Assembly (NCBI GenBank): GCA_946405655.1
Contig: CAMJHX010000103.1
Coordinates: 1 to 5,424 of the forward strand
Source: an uncultured Clostridia bacterium
GTDB taxonomy: Bacteria; Bacillota; Clostridia; Oscillospirales; Oscillospiraceae
DNA length: 5,424 bases
Direction: 5' to 3'
Positions 1-5,424 of this stretch are shown in pieces (position 1 is the first letter of the stretch; each line of letters starts with the position of its first letter). The position numbers and the translations under genes are program-made. The notes below the pieces were generated by a model. The model ran no database searches, was not told where the DNA came from, and was given only the letters and a program-made list of their open reading frames with translations.

Positions 1-4
1 CCTA

Positions 5-33
5 TTGCCAAAAGCTTCTAATTTTTGTAAAAT
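5..33 (+). promoter_or_regulatory. Sigma-A-type promoter of the SLH-lipase gene
   Basis: The -35 hexamer TTGCCA (5-10) and the -10 hexamer TAAAAT (28-33) each match consensus at five of six positions and are separated by the ideal 17 bases. Transcription would start near position 40, leaving a leader of roughly 37 bases before the start codon at 78. The strip is strongly AT-rich against a GC-rich background, as expected for a Firmicutes promoter. I see no clear operator palindrome around it. The prediction comes from the hexamers only. Confidence 0.6.
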
Positions 34-64
34 ATGAATCAGAAAAACGGAAATTTTAAACGAA

Positions 65-70
65 AGAAGG
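65..70 (+). promoter_or_regulatory. Ribosome binding site of the SLH-lipase gene
   Basis: AGAAGG lies 7 bases before the ATG at 78. It fixes the start codon, which also begins a textbook signal peptide. Confidence 0.75.
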
Positions 71-77
71 TACGCTT

Positions 78-152
78 ATGAAAAAGAAGTTGTTGAGCGC
101 TCTGCTCACGGTCTGCCTCCTGCTGACGTGCATGACGGGCATGGCGTTTGCC
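78..152 (+). other. Sec signal peptide of the SLH-lipase
   Basis: Residues 1-25 have a basic start (KKK), a hydrophobic core (LLSALLTVCLLLTC) and an Ala-Phe-Ala motif at 23-25, typical of signal peptidase I. Cys13 and Cys18 are not in a good lipobox (LLTC has Thr at -1), so a lipoprotein is unlikely. Confidence 0.85.
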
Positions 153-1964
153 GCATCGGGCTTCAGTGATGTCCCGGCTGACGCCTACTATGCCGACGCC
201 GTGCAGTGGGCGGTCTCCAAGCAGATCACCAACGGCACGACGGCGACGACGTTCAGTCCCGACGCTTCCTGCACCCGCGCCCAGATGGTCACGTTCCTCT
301 GGCGCGCCAACTCCGGCCAGACCGTGCGCGGCTCGATGCCGTTCCGGGATGTCCCGGCGGACGCCTATTACCGCAACGCGGTGCTCTGGGCCTCCAACGA
401 GAAGATCACCACCGGCACCAGCAGCACGACCTTCAGCCCGGACAACACCGTCACCCGCGGCGAGGCCGTCACGTTCCTGTGGCGCGCGTCCGGCTCTCCC
501 GGCACGTTCATGGCGAACACGTTCTCCGATGTGACCGGCGATGATTACTATTATGACGCCGTCATCTGGGCGGCGGCAGAGGGCATCACGAACGGCACCG
601 GCGACGGCGCGTTCTCTCCCAACGATCCCTGCACCCGCGCGCAGATCGTCACCATGCTCTACCGCTGCGCGACCCGCGCCGCCGAGGTGGAGTCTCTCGG
701 CGCGCCGAAGTACCCCGTCGTCATGGTGCACGGCGCCTTCGGCTGGGGCAGCTATGACGGGCTTTCCGGCCTCCTGCCGTATTACGGCATGTTCAACGGC
801 AGCGTCGAGAGCTATCTCGAGAGCAAGGGCGCGGATGTCTGCTGCCCCTCCGTCGGCCCCTTCTCCAGCGCCTGGGACCGCGTCTGCGAGCTCTATGCCC
901 AGCTCACCGGCACCGTCACGGACTATGGCGCCGCCCATGCCGCTCAGTACGGTCATGACCGCTATGGCCGCGACTATTCCGGCGGAAAGTACTCCCGCAT
1001 CCTGAACGGCCCGTGGGACGCCAACCATCCGATCAACCTCGTCGGCCACAGCTTCGGCGGCGTCACGGTGCGTCTGCTCGAGGAGCTTCTGCGCAACGGC
1101 AGCGCCGAGGAGCAGGCGTATATGCGCCAGCACCCCGAGGCGGGCAAGATCTCCCCGCTCTTCACCGGCGGTAAGGACGGCTGGGTCTATTCGATCACCA
1201 CGCTCGCCGCGCCCGCCAACGGCATGAATCTGTTCGAGTCCATGCCGCTCTTCACGACCGTCGGCTCTCAGCTCGTCGAGGAGGTCTGCAAGCTCGCCGG
1301 TCTCACGCCGGTCACGGGCATCTATGATCCCCAGCTCGAGCAGTTCGGCATCATGCCCAAGTCCACCGACACGATCATCGAAGCCATCCGCGGCGCTGTC
1401 ACCGAGGAATTCCTCGCCCATAACGACAGCACCTTCCAGGATCTCACGATCGACAAGTCGCTGTATCTGAACCAGAGCATCACCATGGACAGCGATATCT
1501 ATTACTTCTCCTACTACGGCAACCGCATGGCCTACAACGCCGCCAGCGATTCCTACACGCCGAACACCCGCATGTTCCCCGTGGCGTGGCCGCTCGGCGC
1601 GTTCATGGGCTCCTATGACGGCGTCACCTCCGGCCAGTTCCAGACCGGCTATGGCTCCACGCTCTCCACCGTGACGGTGCCGCAGACGAAGGTCGGCGCG
1701 CCGTGGCATAAGAACGACGGCATTGTGAACTCCTGCTCCTGCATGTATCCCTCGCACTATGTGAACGGCGTCCTCGTCGACGATCCGCACCAGTTCGTCA
1801 GCACGCAGACCGTCCGCACGGTCCGTCCCGGCGTCTGGTACGTCATGCCCGAGCAGTTCATGGACCACTTCTCCTTCATGGGCGGCATCCTCACCGAAAG
1901 CCAGCAGACCGTGAGAAGCTTCTATGACGGAGTCATTGAAAACATCGTCCGCTGCGGCGGATGA
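78..1964 (+). CDS. Cell-wall-anchored (SLH) triacylglycerol lipase/esterase, family I.5-like
   Basis: This 628-residue exported protein should hydrolyse ester bonds of lipids at the cell surface. Residues 1-25 are a Sec signal peptide (KKK, hydrophobic core, AFA before the cut). Three SLH repeats follow (29-76, 89-136, 149-196), which in this class bind secondary cell-wall polymer. The hydrolase occupies about 209-628. It shows an oxyanion motif HGAFGWG (218-224), nucleophile Ser325 in GHSFG, catalytic Asp547 in NDGIV and His597 in MDHF. Asp267, His287, His293 and Asp450 match the zinc ligands Asp61, His81, His87 and Asp238 of Geobacillus L1/T1 lipases as I recall them, including the 20- and 6-residue spacings and the 125 residues from Ser to the last Asp. 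The text LRNGSAEE...ISPLFTGG also resembles staphylococcal lipases. The acidic calcium ligands of L1 (Glu360, Asp365) align with Ser599 and Ile604, so that site is probably lost. The mature part has ten cysteines. Substrate chain length cannot be told. The family call is secure; true lipase versus esterase is open. Confidence 0.92.
   Translation: MKKKLLSALLTVCLLLTCMTGMAFAASGFSDVPADAYYADAVQWAVSKQITNGTTATTFSPDASCTRAQMVTFLWRANSGQTVRGSMPFRDVPADAYYRNAVLWASNEKITTGTSSTTFSPDNTVTRGEAVTFLWRASGSPGTFMANTFSDVTGDDYYYDAVIWAAAEGITNGTGDGAFSPNDPCTRAQIVTMLYRCATRAAEVESLGAPKYPVVMVHGAFGWGSYDGLSGLLPYYGMFNGSVESYLESKGADVCCPSVGPFSSAWDRVCELYAQLTGTVTDYGAAHAAQYGHDRYGRDYSGGKYSRILNGPWDANHPINLVGHSFGGVTVRLLEELLRNGSAEEQAYMRQHPEAGKISPLFTGGKDGWVYSITTLAAPANGMNLFESMPLFTTVGSQLVEEVCKLAGLTPVTGIYDPQLEQFGIMPKSTDTIIEAIRGAVTEEFLAHNDSTFQDLTIDKSLYLNQSITMDSDIYYFSYYGNRMAYNAASDSYTPNTRMFPVAWPLGAFMGSYDGVTSGQFQTGYGSTLSTVTVPQTKVGAPWHKNDGIVNSCSCMYPSHYVNGVLVDDPHQFVSTQTVRTVRPGVWYVMPEQFMDHFSFMGGILTESQQTVRSFYDGVIENIVRCGG
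162..665 (+). repeat. Three tandem SLH-domain repeats, 60-residue (180-base) period
   Basis: Repeats begin at residues 29, 89 and 149, an exact 60-residue period. Each runs F(S/R)DV...YY..AV.WA...I(T)...FSP....TR...VT.L.R. The functionally important TRAE-like motif reads TRAQ, TRGE and TRAQ. Repeats 1 and 3 carry Cys (65 and 185) just before this motif, where repeat 2 has Val125. Only about a dozen residues separate repeat 3 from the catalytic domain, so the anchor sits directly on the enzyme with no long wall-spanning linker. Confidence 0.9.
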
Positions 1965-1991
1965 CGTCAGAACGGGCTTGCTCCACGACGC

Positions 1992-2025
1992 AGCCGGGCA
2001 CAGGCGATGCCTGAGCCCGACGGCT
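1992..2025 (+). other. Imperfect stem-loop just after the lipase gene
   Basis: Starting 27 bases after the stop codon, AGCC-GGGC-(A)-CAGGC pairs with GCCTG-(A)-GCCC-(GAC)-GGCT around a GAT loop: 13 pairs interrupted by an A-A mismatch and a 3-base bulge. No T run follows, so it is not a standard intrinsic terminator. It could shield the 3' end of the mRNA or be chance in GC-rich DNA. Confidence 0.4.
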
Positions 2026-2052
2026 CTGTATCCGCGCCCCCGTTCTTCCTCT

Positions 2053-2090
2053 CCAACCCGGCCCACGCTGTTGGGCTCCGGGTTGGTTTT
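2053..2090 (+). terminator. Intrinsic terminator of the SLH-lipase gene
   Basis: CCAACCCGG (2053-2061) pairs perfectly with CCGGGTTGG (2078-2086). An inner CCCA (2062-2065) pairs with TGGG (2072-2075) around a six-base loop, with CT bulged. TTTT follows at 2087-2090. The stem is strong but the T run is short, and it lies about 90 bases past the stop. It fits the end of a single-gene transcript. Confidence 0.65.
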
Positions 2091-2093
2091 CTC

Positions 2094-2129
2094 CGTAGGG
2101 GACGGCGTCCTCGACGTCCCTTGCAGAAT
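2094..2129 (+). repeat. REP-like palindromic repeat, copy 1
   Basis: This 36-base unit starts CGTAGGGG and ends GCAGAAT. Inside, GGGACGGCG (2099-2107) folds onto CGACGTCCC (2112-2120) around loop TCCT, with one G-A mismatch at the seventh pair. It matches the second copy at 29 of 36 positions. The fixed GTAGGGG lead with a variable palindrome resembles short dispersed repeats of Clostridia genomes, as I recall them; no transposase is nearby. Strand is assigned arbitrarily. Confidence 0.65.
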
Positions 2130-2173
2130 GCACTGATTTGCTCACCTTCTCCGGCGAATCCGGTCGCTCTCAT

Positions 2174-2209
2174 CGTAGGGGCCGACGCCCTCGGCGGCCC
2201 GCGCAGAAT
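2174..2209 (+). repeat. REP-like palindromic repeat, copy 2
   Basis: This copy has the same length, orientation and ends as copy 1, and begins exactly 80 bases after it. GGGCCGACG (2179-2187) pairs with CGGCGGCCC (2192-2200) around loop CCCT, with an A-G mismatch where copy 1 has G-A. The A-T pair of copy 1 (2102/2117) is C-G here (2182/2197). The 44 bases between the copies show no gene or further structure I can support. Confidence 0.65.
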
Positions 2210-2229
2210 CATTTGAGGTTATAACAATT

Positions 2230-2264
2230 TGAGGCGAATTCGCTGTATGTGCGAATTCGCCTCA
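2230..2264 (-). terminator. Hairpin terminator of the leftward flavoprotein operon
   Basis: A perfect 14-bp stem (outer T-A pair, then GAGGCGAATTCGC with its complement) closes a 7-base loop. On the minus strand it begins 3 bases after the flavoprotein stop codon. The following minus-strand bases AAATTGTTATAA are only moderately T-rich, so termination by it is likely but not certain. Each arm contains the self-complementary GCGAATTCGC (2234-2243 and 2251-2260), so other pairings are possible. Confidence 0.6.
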
Positions 2265-2267
2265 TTC

Positions 2268-3851
2268 TCATTCTAATGTTTTCAAAACCATCTCGGCGCA
2301 GCGCATGCCATCCACCGCCGCGCTTGTGATGCCGCCGGCATAGCCCGCGCCCTCGCCGCAGGGATAGAGCCCCTGCAGCCCTTCCGAGCAGAGATCCTCG
2401 CCGCGCACCACGCGCACGGGGGAGGAGGAGCGCGTCTCAGGCCCTGTCAGCACCGCGTCCGGCGCGTCAAAGCCCCGGAGCTTCTGCCCCAGCGCCGGGA
2501 TCGCCCGCGAGAGCACGTCCGTGATCTGCTCGGGCAGCACCTGCCGCAGATCGCCCCAGAACACGCCCGGCAGATACGTCGGCTTCACATCTCCTGCCCC
2601 GGTGCTCGGCCTGCCGTTCAGAAAGTCTCCGACCGTCTGCGCCGGAGCCTTGTAGTCCCCGCCGGCGTACCGAAACGCCTTTCGCTCGATCTCGCGCTGC
2701 CATTCCATGCCCGCGAGCACGCCCTCGCCGGGAAAGTCCTCCGGCTGCAGCGTCACGAGCAGGGCGCTGTTCGCGTTCTCGCCGCCCCGGTCGGAGCGGC
2801 TCATGCCGTTCGTCACCACGCCGCCGTCCTCCGACGCCGCGGCGAAGACCTCGCCGCCCGGGCACATGCAGAAGGTGTAGGCGCTCGCGCCGTCGGGCAG
2901 CTTCACGTGCAGGCCGTAGTCCGCCGGGGGCAGCTCGTCGCCCCGCGCGCGTCCGTACTGCGCGAGATCGATCATGCTCTGCTTGTGCTCAATGCGCACA
3001 CCCATCGAAAAGGGCTTGCGCGTCATCGGAAGACCCGCGTCAAACAGCATTCCGAAGGTGTCCCTCGCGCTGTGTCCCACGGCGAGGATCGCGTGGCTTG
3101 CGCCCAGGGAATAGGTTCCCTCCGGCCCCGCGACCGTCAGCGCCGTGAGCGCGCCGTTTTGCGCCTCCAGCCCCGTCAGCCGGTGGCCGAAGCGCACCTC
3201 ACCGCCGTGCGCGATCACGTCCTCGCGGATCGCCTTCACCACGCGCACCAGCACGTCCGTGCCGATGTGGGGCTTAGCGTCCCAGGTGATGTGCTCCGGC
3301 GCGCCGTGCGCGGCGAACTGCTCGAGCACCCAGCGGATGCGGCTGTCGTGCGTGCCGGTGTTCAGCTTCCCGTCCGAGAAGGTCCCGGCGCCGCCCTCGC
3401 CGAACTGCACGTTGTTCTCCGGATCGAAGGCGCCGCCCGCGCGGAACGATTCCACCTGCGCCGTTCGCGTGTCCACGTCCTGCCCGCGCTCTAATACGAT
3501 CGGCCGCGCGCCCGCATAGGCGAGCACGAGCGCGGCGAACATCCCCGCCGGACCGAAGCCCACCACCACGGGGCGCGCTTCGCTCTCAACCTTCGGAATG
3601 TCATAGTGATAGGGCTTCACAATGGAAGCCTGCTTGCATTTTCCGAGGAGTTTGCTTTCGTCCCCGTCCACCGTCACGCCGACGGTGTAAATCCACTTCA
3701 GATCGTCCTTTTTGCGCGCGTCGAGCGACTTTTTCCGGATCGTGAGCGATTGAATCCGCCCTTCCGGAATGCGCAGCGCCTTCGCCGCGAGGACTTTCAG
3801 CCTCGCCTCGTCCTCGCCGGGCTGCAGCTTCAGATTCGAGATTGCGATCAT
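2268..3851 (-). CDS. FAD-dependent oxidoreductase, COG2509-type uncharacterised dehydrogenase
   Basis: This 527-residue soluble flavoprotein is of unknown substrate. An N-terminal domain of about 90 residues, basic around 39-52 (RKKSLDARKKDD), precedes the FAD-binding Rossmann fold with GFGPAG at 98-103 and Glu121 closing the second strand (IVLERG), the usual ribose-binding acid. Family-typical blocks follow: NNVQFGEGGAGTFSDGKL (146-163), ILAVGHSARDT (255-265), FCMCPGG (327-333) and the C-terminal FAD motif LYPCGEGAGYAGG (495-507). Length is normal for the family. The ATG at 3851 is chosen over one 14 codons upstream because it follows a strong Shine-Dalgarno site at 8 bases, overlaps the previous stop as ATGA, and begins the conserved MIAISNLKL. 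Translational coupling to the upstream BaiN/RdsA-like gene suggests related roles. No signal peptide or membrane segment is visible. The family is confident; the reaction is unknown. Confidence 0.9.
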   Translation of the reverse strand: MIAISNLKLQPGEDEARLKVLAAKALRIPEGRIQSLTIRKKSLDARKKDDLKWIYTVGVTVDGDESKLLGKCKQASIVKPYHYDIPKVESEARPVVVGFGPAGMFAALVLAYAGARPIVLERGQDVDTRTAQVESFRAGGAFDPENNVQFGEGGAGTFSDGKLNTGTHDSRIRWVLEQFAAHGAPEHITWDAKPHIGTDVLVRVVKAIREDVIAHGGEVRFGHRLTGLEAQNGALTALTVAGPEGTYSLGASHAILAVGHSARDTFGMLFDAGLPMTRKPFSMGVRIEHKQSMIDLAQYGRARGDELPPADYGLHVKLPDGASAYTFCMCPGGEVFAAASEDGGVVTNGMSRSDRGGENANSALLVTLQPEDFPGEGVLAGMEWQREIERKAFRYAGGDYKAPAQTVGDFLNGRPSTGAGDVKPTYLPGVFWGDLRQVLPEQITDVLSRAIPALGQKLRGFDAPDAVLTGPETRSSSPVRVVRGEDLCSEGLQGLYPCGEGAGYAGGITSAAVDGMRCAEMVLKTLE

Positions 3852-5062
3852 TTGCCGAGCCTCCCCGCGAGATGTCCGCTGCTCCACGCCCACTGGAGGT
3901 TGAAGCCGCCGCAGTCGCCGTCCACGTCCAGCACCTCGCCGCAGGCAAAGAGACCGGGAACGATGCGGCTTTCCATTGTTTGCGCGTCAAACTCCGCGCA
4001 GCGAATGCCGCCCGCCGTCACCTGCGCGCTGTCAAAGCCCTCCGTCCCGCGCACCGGGAGAGAGAAGCCCTTGCACGCGCGGGCGATCTCCTTGAGCGCC
4101 GCGTCCGAGAGTTCGGAGAGCGGCGTGTCCGCTTTCTGGTTTACATAACGAATAATCGTCCGGCCCAACCGATTGTGCAGCATTCCGGTCAGCAGATCCT
4201 CCGCCGTGAGCTGCGGCGCGGCCTTGCGCCGATCGCAGAGCCGGTCGAACACGTCCCGGATCGCGTAATCGCGCAGGAAGTCCAGCGTCAGCCCCAGCCC
4301 CTCGCCGCCGGTCGAGGCCGCGCGCGAGAGATCGAACACCGCCGGGCCCGAGACGCCCTTTTCCGTAAACTGCACCTCGCCCTCCGTGCGCGCGAGCACG
4401 GTGCGCTTTTGCGCGAGCGTGAGACGCGCGTCCGCGCGCACGCCCTTGAGCGCCTTGGGGAAGTCCGTCTCCGTCGTCAGCTGCACGAGCGCAGGGTGCA
4501 GCGCCGTCCGGCTGTGGCCGAGGCTCTGCAGCAGGGCATAGCCGTCCTTCACGCCGCCGACCTTCGCGCCCGCCATGCCGCCGCAGGCGACGATGACGTT
4601 GTCGCACGCATAGGTTTCCTGCTCCGTCTCCACGCGAAAGCCGCCGGAGATCCGCGCAAGGCGCAGCACCGGCTGCCCCGTGAGGAGCGTGATGTTCTCT
4701 TTCCCCTCGATCGCAAAGCGCAGCACGTCGAGCACGCTGTTCGCGCTGTCCGAGAGGGGATAGACCCGCCCGGACGGCTCCGTCACGGTCAGGAGCCCCA
4801 GCGCGTGAAACCAGTCGAGCGTATCTGCCACCGGAAACGCCGCGAGCGCCGGGCGTACAAAGTCCGGCGTCTCGCTGTGATAGTTCTCCGGCGTCATTCC
4901 CTCGTTGGTCAGATTGCATCGCCCGTTGCCGGTGCTCAGCAGCTTCCGCCCGGCGCGCGCCTGCCGCTCAAAGAGCAGCACGCGGTGCGCGCCATTTTCC
5001 GCCGCCGTGATCGCCGCCATCATGCCCGAGGCGCCAGCCCCGATGATCGCAATGGTTGACAT
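3848..5062 (-). CDS. BaiN/RdsA-family (HI0933-like) NAD(P)/FAD-dependent oxidoreductase
   Basis: This 404-residue cytoplasmic flavoprotein is full length for the family (about 400). The N-terminal dinucleotide fold has GAGASG at 8-13 and an acidic strand end in LLFERQ (29-34). The family signature GRKLLSTGNGRCNLTN is at 38-53. Further blocks are PSGRVYPLSDSANSV (96-110), VIVACGG (156-162), FTEKGVSGPAVFDLSR (232-247), VTAGGI (348-353) and the C-terminal FAD motif GLFACGEVLDVDGDCGGFN (370-388). The start at 5062 is chosen over an in-frame ATG 21 codons upstream because the fold begins at once (MSTIAIIGAG) and a Shine-Dalgarno site precedes it; the upstream segment MRPGAICGL... has no family similarity and covers a likely promoter. 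The stop overlaps the next gene's ATG. The name BaiN comes from a proposed bile-acid 7-dehydroxylation flavoprotein, but the family is broad and no bai gene is visible here, so that role should not be transferred. Substrate unknown. Confidence 0.92.
   Translation of the reverse strand: MSTIAIIGAGASGMMAAITAAENGAHRVLLFERQARAGRKLLSTGNGRCNLTNEGMTPENYHSETPDFVRPALAAFPVADTLDWFHALGLLTVTEPSGRVYPLSDSANSVLDVLRFAIEGKENITLLTGQPVLRLARISGGFRVETEQETYACDNVIVACGGMAGAKVGGVKDGYALLQSLGHSRTALHPALVQLTTETDFPKALKGVRADARLTLAQKRTVLARTEGEVQFTEKGVSGPAVFDLSRAASTGGEGLGLTLDFLRDYAIRDVFDRLCDRRKAAPQLTAEDLLTGMLHNRLGRTIIRYVNQKADTPLSELSDAALKEIARACKGFSLPVRGTEGFDSAQVTAGGIRCAEFDAQTMESRIVPGLFACGEVLDVDGDCGGFNLQWAWSSGHLAGRLGK
3860..3866 (-). 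promoter_or_regulatory. Ribosome binding site deciding the start of the COG2509-type gene
   Basis: GGGGAGG on the minus strand lies 8 bases before the ATG at 3851, within the last codons of the upstream gene. It supports the short start and coupled reinitiation. Confidence 0.8.
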
Positions 5063-5073
5063 AACATCTAAGT

Positions 5074-5079
5074 CTCCTT
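5074..5079 (-). promoter_or_regulatory. Ribosome binding site of the BaiN/RdsA-like gene
   Basis: AAGGAG on the minus strand lies 11 bases before the ATG at 5062. The spacing is a little long, but no other in-frame start fits better. Confidence 0.65.
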
Positions 5080-5096
5080 GGTGTTTATCTGCGGCT

Positions 5097-5125
5097 ATTA
5101 AACCACAGATTGCACCCGGGCGCAA
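5097..5125 (-). promoter_or_regulatory. Possible promoter of the flavoprotein operon
   Basis: On the minus strand, TTGCGC (5120-5125) and TTTAAT (5097-5102) are 17 bases apart. The -10 matches consensus at five of six positions, the -35 at only three. It lies in the 68-base gap between the partial gene and the BaiN/RdsA-like gene. A short CTGTGG/CCGCAG inverted repeat (5089-5108) straddles the -10. Read-through from the gene upstream is an alternative, since I see no terminator in this gap. Confidence 0.35.
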
Positions 5126-5130
5126 GCGCG

Positions 5131-5424
5131 TCAGCCGAACTGCGGCTGGAGATATCCGACCTCAACGTTCTCGCCCAGCTTGCGCGCATACGCCTGCGCC
5201 TGTGCGAGGCAGTTTTCCGAGAGCGCATAGTTGTAGCCCTGCGTGTTTTCGAGCACGTCCCGAAACGGTTCCGCGATCGAGGGGTCTTCCGTGAGCGCCG
5301 CCGCGTCATAAAACGCGGCGCACTGCAGCGTCCCGTCCGGCATCGGCGTCATGTCCATCACGGCGATTTCCCGCCGCGCCTGCGTGGGCTGCAGCATCCG
5401 CCCCTCGCGCACATAGTCCTCAAA
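5131..5424 (-). CDS. C-terminal part of an unrecognised protein, cut by the window edge
   Basis: The frame is open from the window end (FEDYVREGRML...) to a TGA at 5131-5133, giving 97 visible residues. A GTG at 5412 could be read as a start, but it has no Shine-Dalgarno site before it and coding-like sequence continues beyond it, so I treat the gene as partial. The visible part is soluble and acidic, with the hydrophobic stretch REIAVMDMTPMPDG, then a run with helical character (YALSENCLAQAQAYARKL) and the end VGYLQPQFG. There is no transmembrane segment and no motif I recognise. It runs in the same direction as the flavoprotein operon with a 68-base gap, so it may be its first gene or an independent neighbour. 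No function is proposed. Confidence 0.65.
   Translation of the reverse strand, partial: FEDYVREGRMLQPTQARREIAVMDMTPMPDGTLQCAAFYDAAALTEDPSIAEPFRDVLENTQGYNYALSENCLAQAQAYARKLGENVEVGYLQPQFG

Noticed and set aside
39..2066. 675-codon open frame on the minus strand opposite the whole lipase gene
   Set aside because: Its composition (Ala, Gly, Arg, Asp, Glu, Val, His) is what a GC-rich gene yields when read antisense, and its internal repetition mirrors the SLH repeats. The plus-strand gene has a promoter, Shine-Dalgarno site, signal peptide and recognisable catalytic motifs.
2094..2209. CRISPR array from the two 36-base repeats
   Set aside because: There are only two diverged copies, seven differences between them, no third repeat and no cas gene. 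The structure is better described as REP-like.
1965..2267. Short open frames of about 70-80 codons across the intergenic region
   Set aside because: They run through the terminator hairpins and palindromic repeats in several frames, with no ribosome binding site or coding character.
2907..3494. 195-codon plus-strand frame inside the COG2509-type gene
   Set aside because: It is an antisense shadow with a composition driven by GC content; no start signal or family resemblance.
3852..3893. Longer start for the COG2509-type flavoprotein (14 extra residues)
   Set aside because: The extension MGVEQRTSRGEARQ lies inside the coding end of the upstream gene and lacks family similarity. The ATG at 3851 has an ideal Shine-Dalgarno site and an ATGA overlap.
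3842..5059. 405-codon open frame on the plus strand opposite the BaiN/RdsA-like gene
   Set aside because: It is rich in Arg, Ala, His and Glu with no recognisable motif, and it mirrors a gene with complete family signatures on the minus strand.
3848..5062. Assignment to bile-acid 7-dehydroxylation because of the BaiN family name
   Set aside because: The family is widespread outside bile-acid converters, and no other bai gene is visible in this window.
5063..5125. Longer start for the BaiN/RdsA-like flavoprotein (21 extra residues)
   Set aside because: The added residues precede a fold that normally begins within a few residues of the start, and they cover the Shine-Dalgarno site and a likely promoter.

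Overview
The window is about 5.4 kb of GC-rich bacterial DNA. Intergenic strips are AT-rich with strong Shine-Dalgarno sites and sigma-A-like promoter hexamers. SLH cell-wall anchors, a staphylococcal/Geobacillus-type lipase domain and two flavoprotein families common in anaerobic Firmicutes suggest a high-GC member of the Clostridia, perhaps an Oscillospiraceae-like gut anaerobe. This placement is inferred from gene content and style; there is no marker gene in the window.

Left half (1-2090, + strand): one self-contained transcription unit. A good promoter (5-33) and Shine-Dalgarno site drive a 628-residue secreted protein. It has a signal peptide, three SLH repeats in exact 60-residue register, and a C-terminal alpha/beta-hydrolase of the family I.5 lipase type. 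The catalytic triad (Ser325, Asp547, His597) and all four ligands of the family's structural zinc site can be located; the acidic calcium ligands appear to be missing. The unit ends with an imperfect hairpin and then a terminator-like hairpin with a short T run.

Middle (1965-2267): about 300 bases without a gene between converging units. It holds the two hairpins, two copies of a 36-base REP-like palindromic element set 80 bases apart whose differences largely preserve the stem, and a 14-bp hairpin just after the stop of the leftward operon.

Right half (2268-5424, - strand): transcribed right to left. It contains the C-terminal end of an unrecognised gene cut by the window edge, then a BaiN/RdsA (HI0933-like) family flavoprotein, then a second flavoprotein of the 'uncharacterised FAD-dependent dehydrogenase' type (COG2509). 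The two flavoprotein genes overlap by 4 bases (ATGA) with a strong Shine-Dalgarno site inside the end of the first, so they are almost certainly co-transcribed and translationally coupled. Nothing links their chemistry to the lipase; the two halves look like independent neighbours meeting tail to tail.

I found no tRNA, rRNA, CRISPR array, insertion sequence or phage gene. The long open frames opposite the lipase and the flavoproteins are GC-driven shadows.
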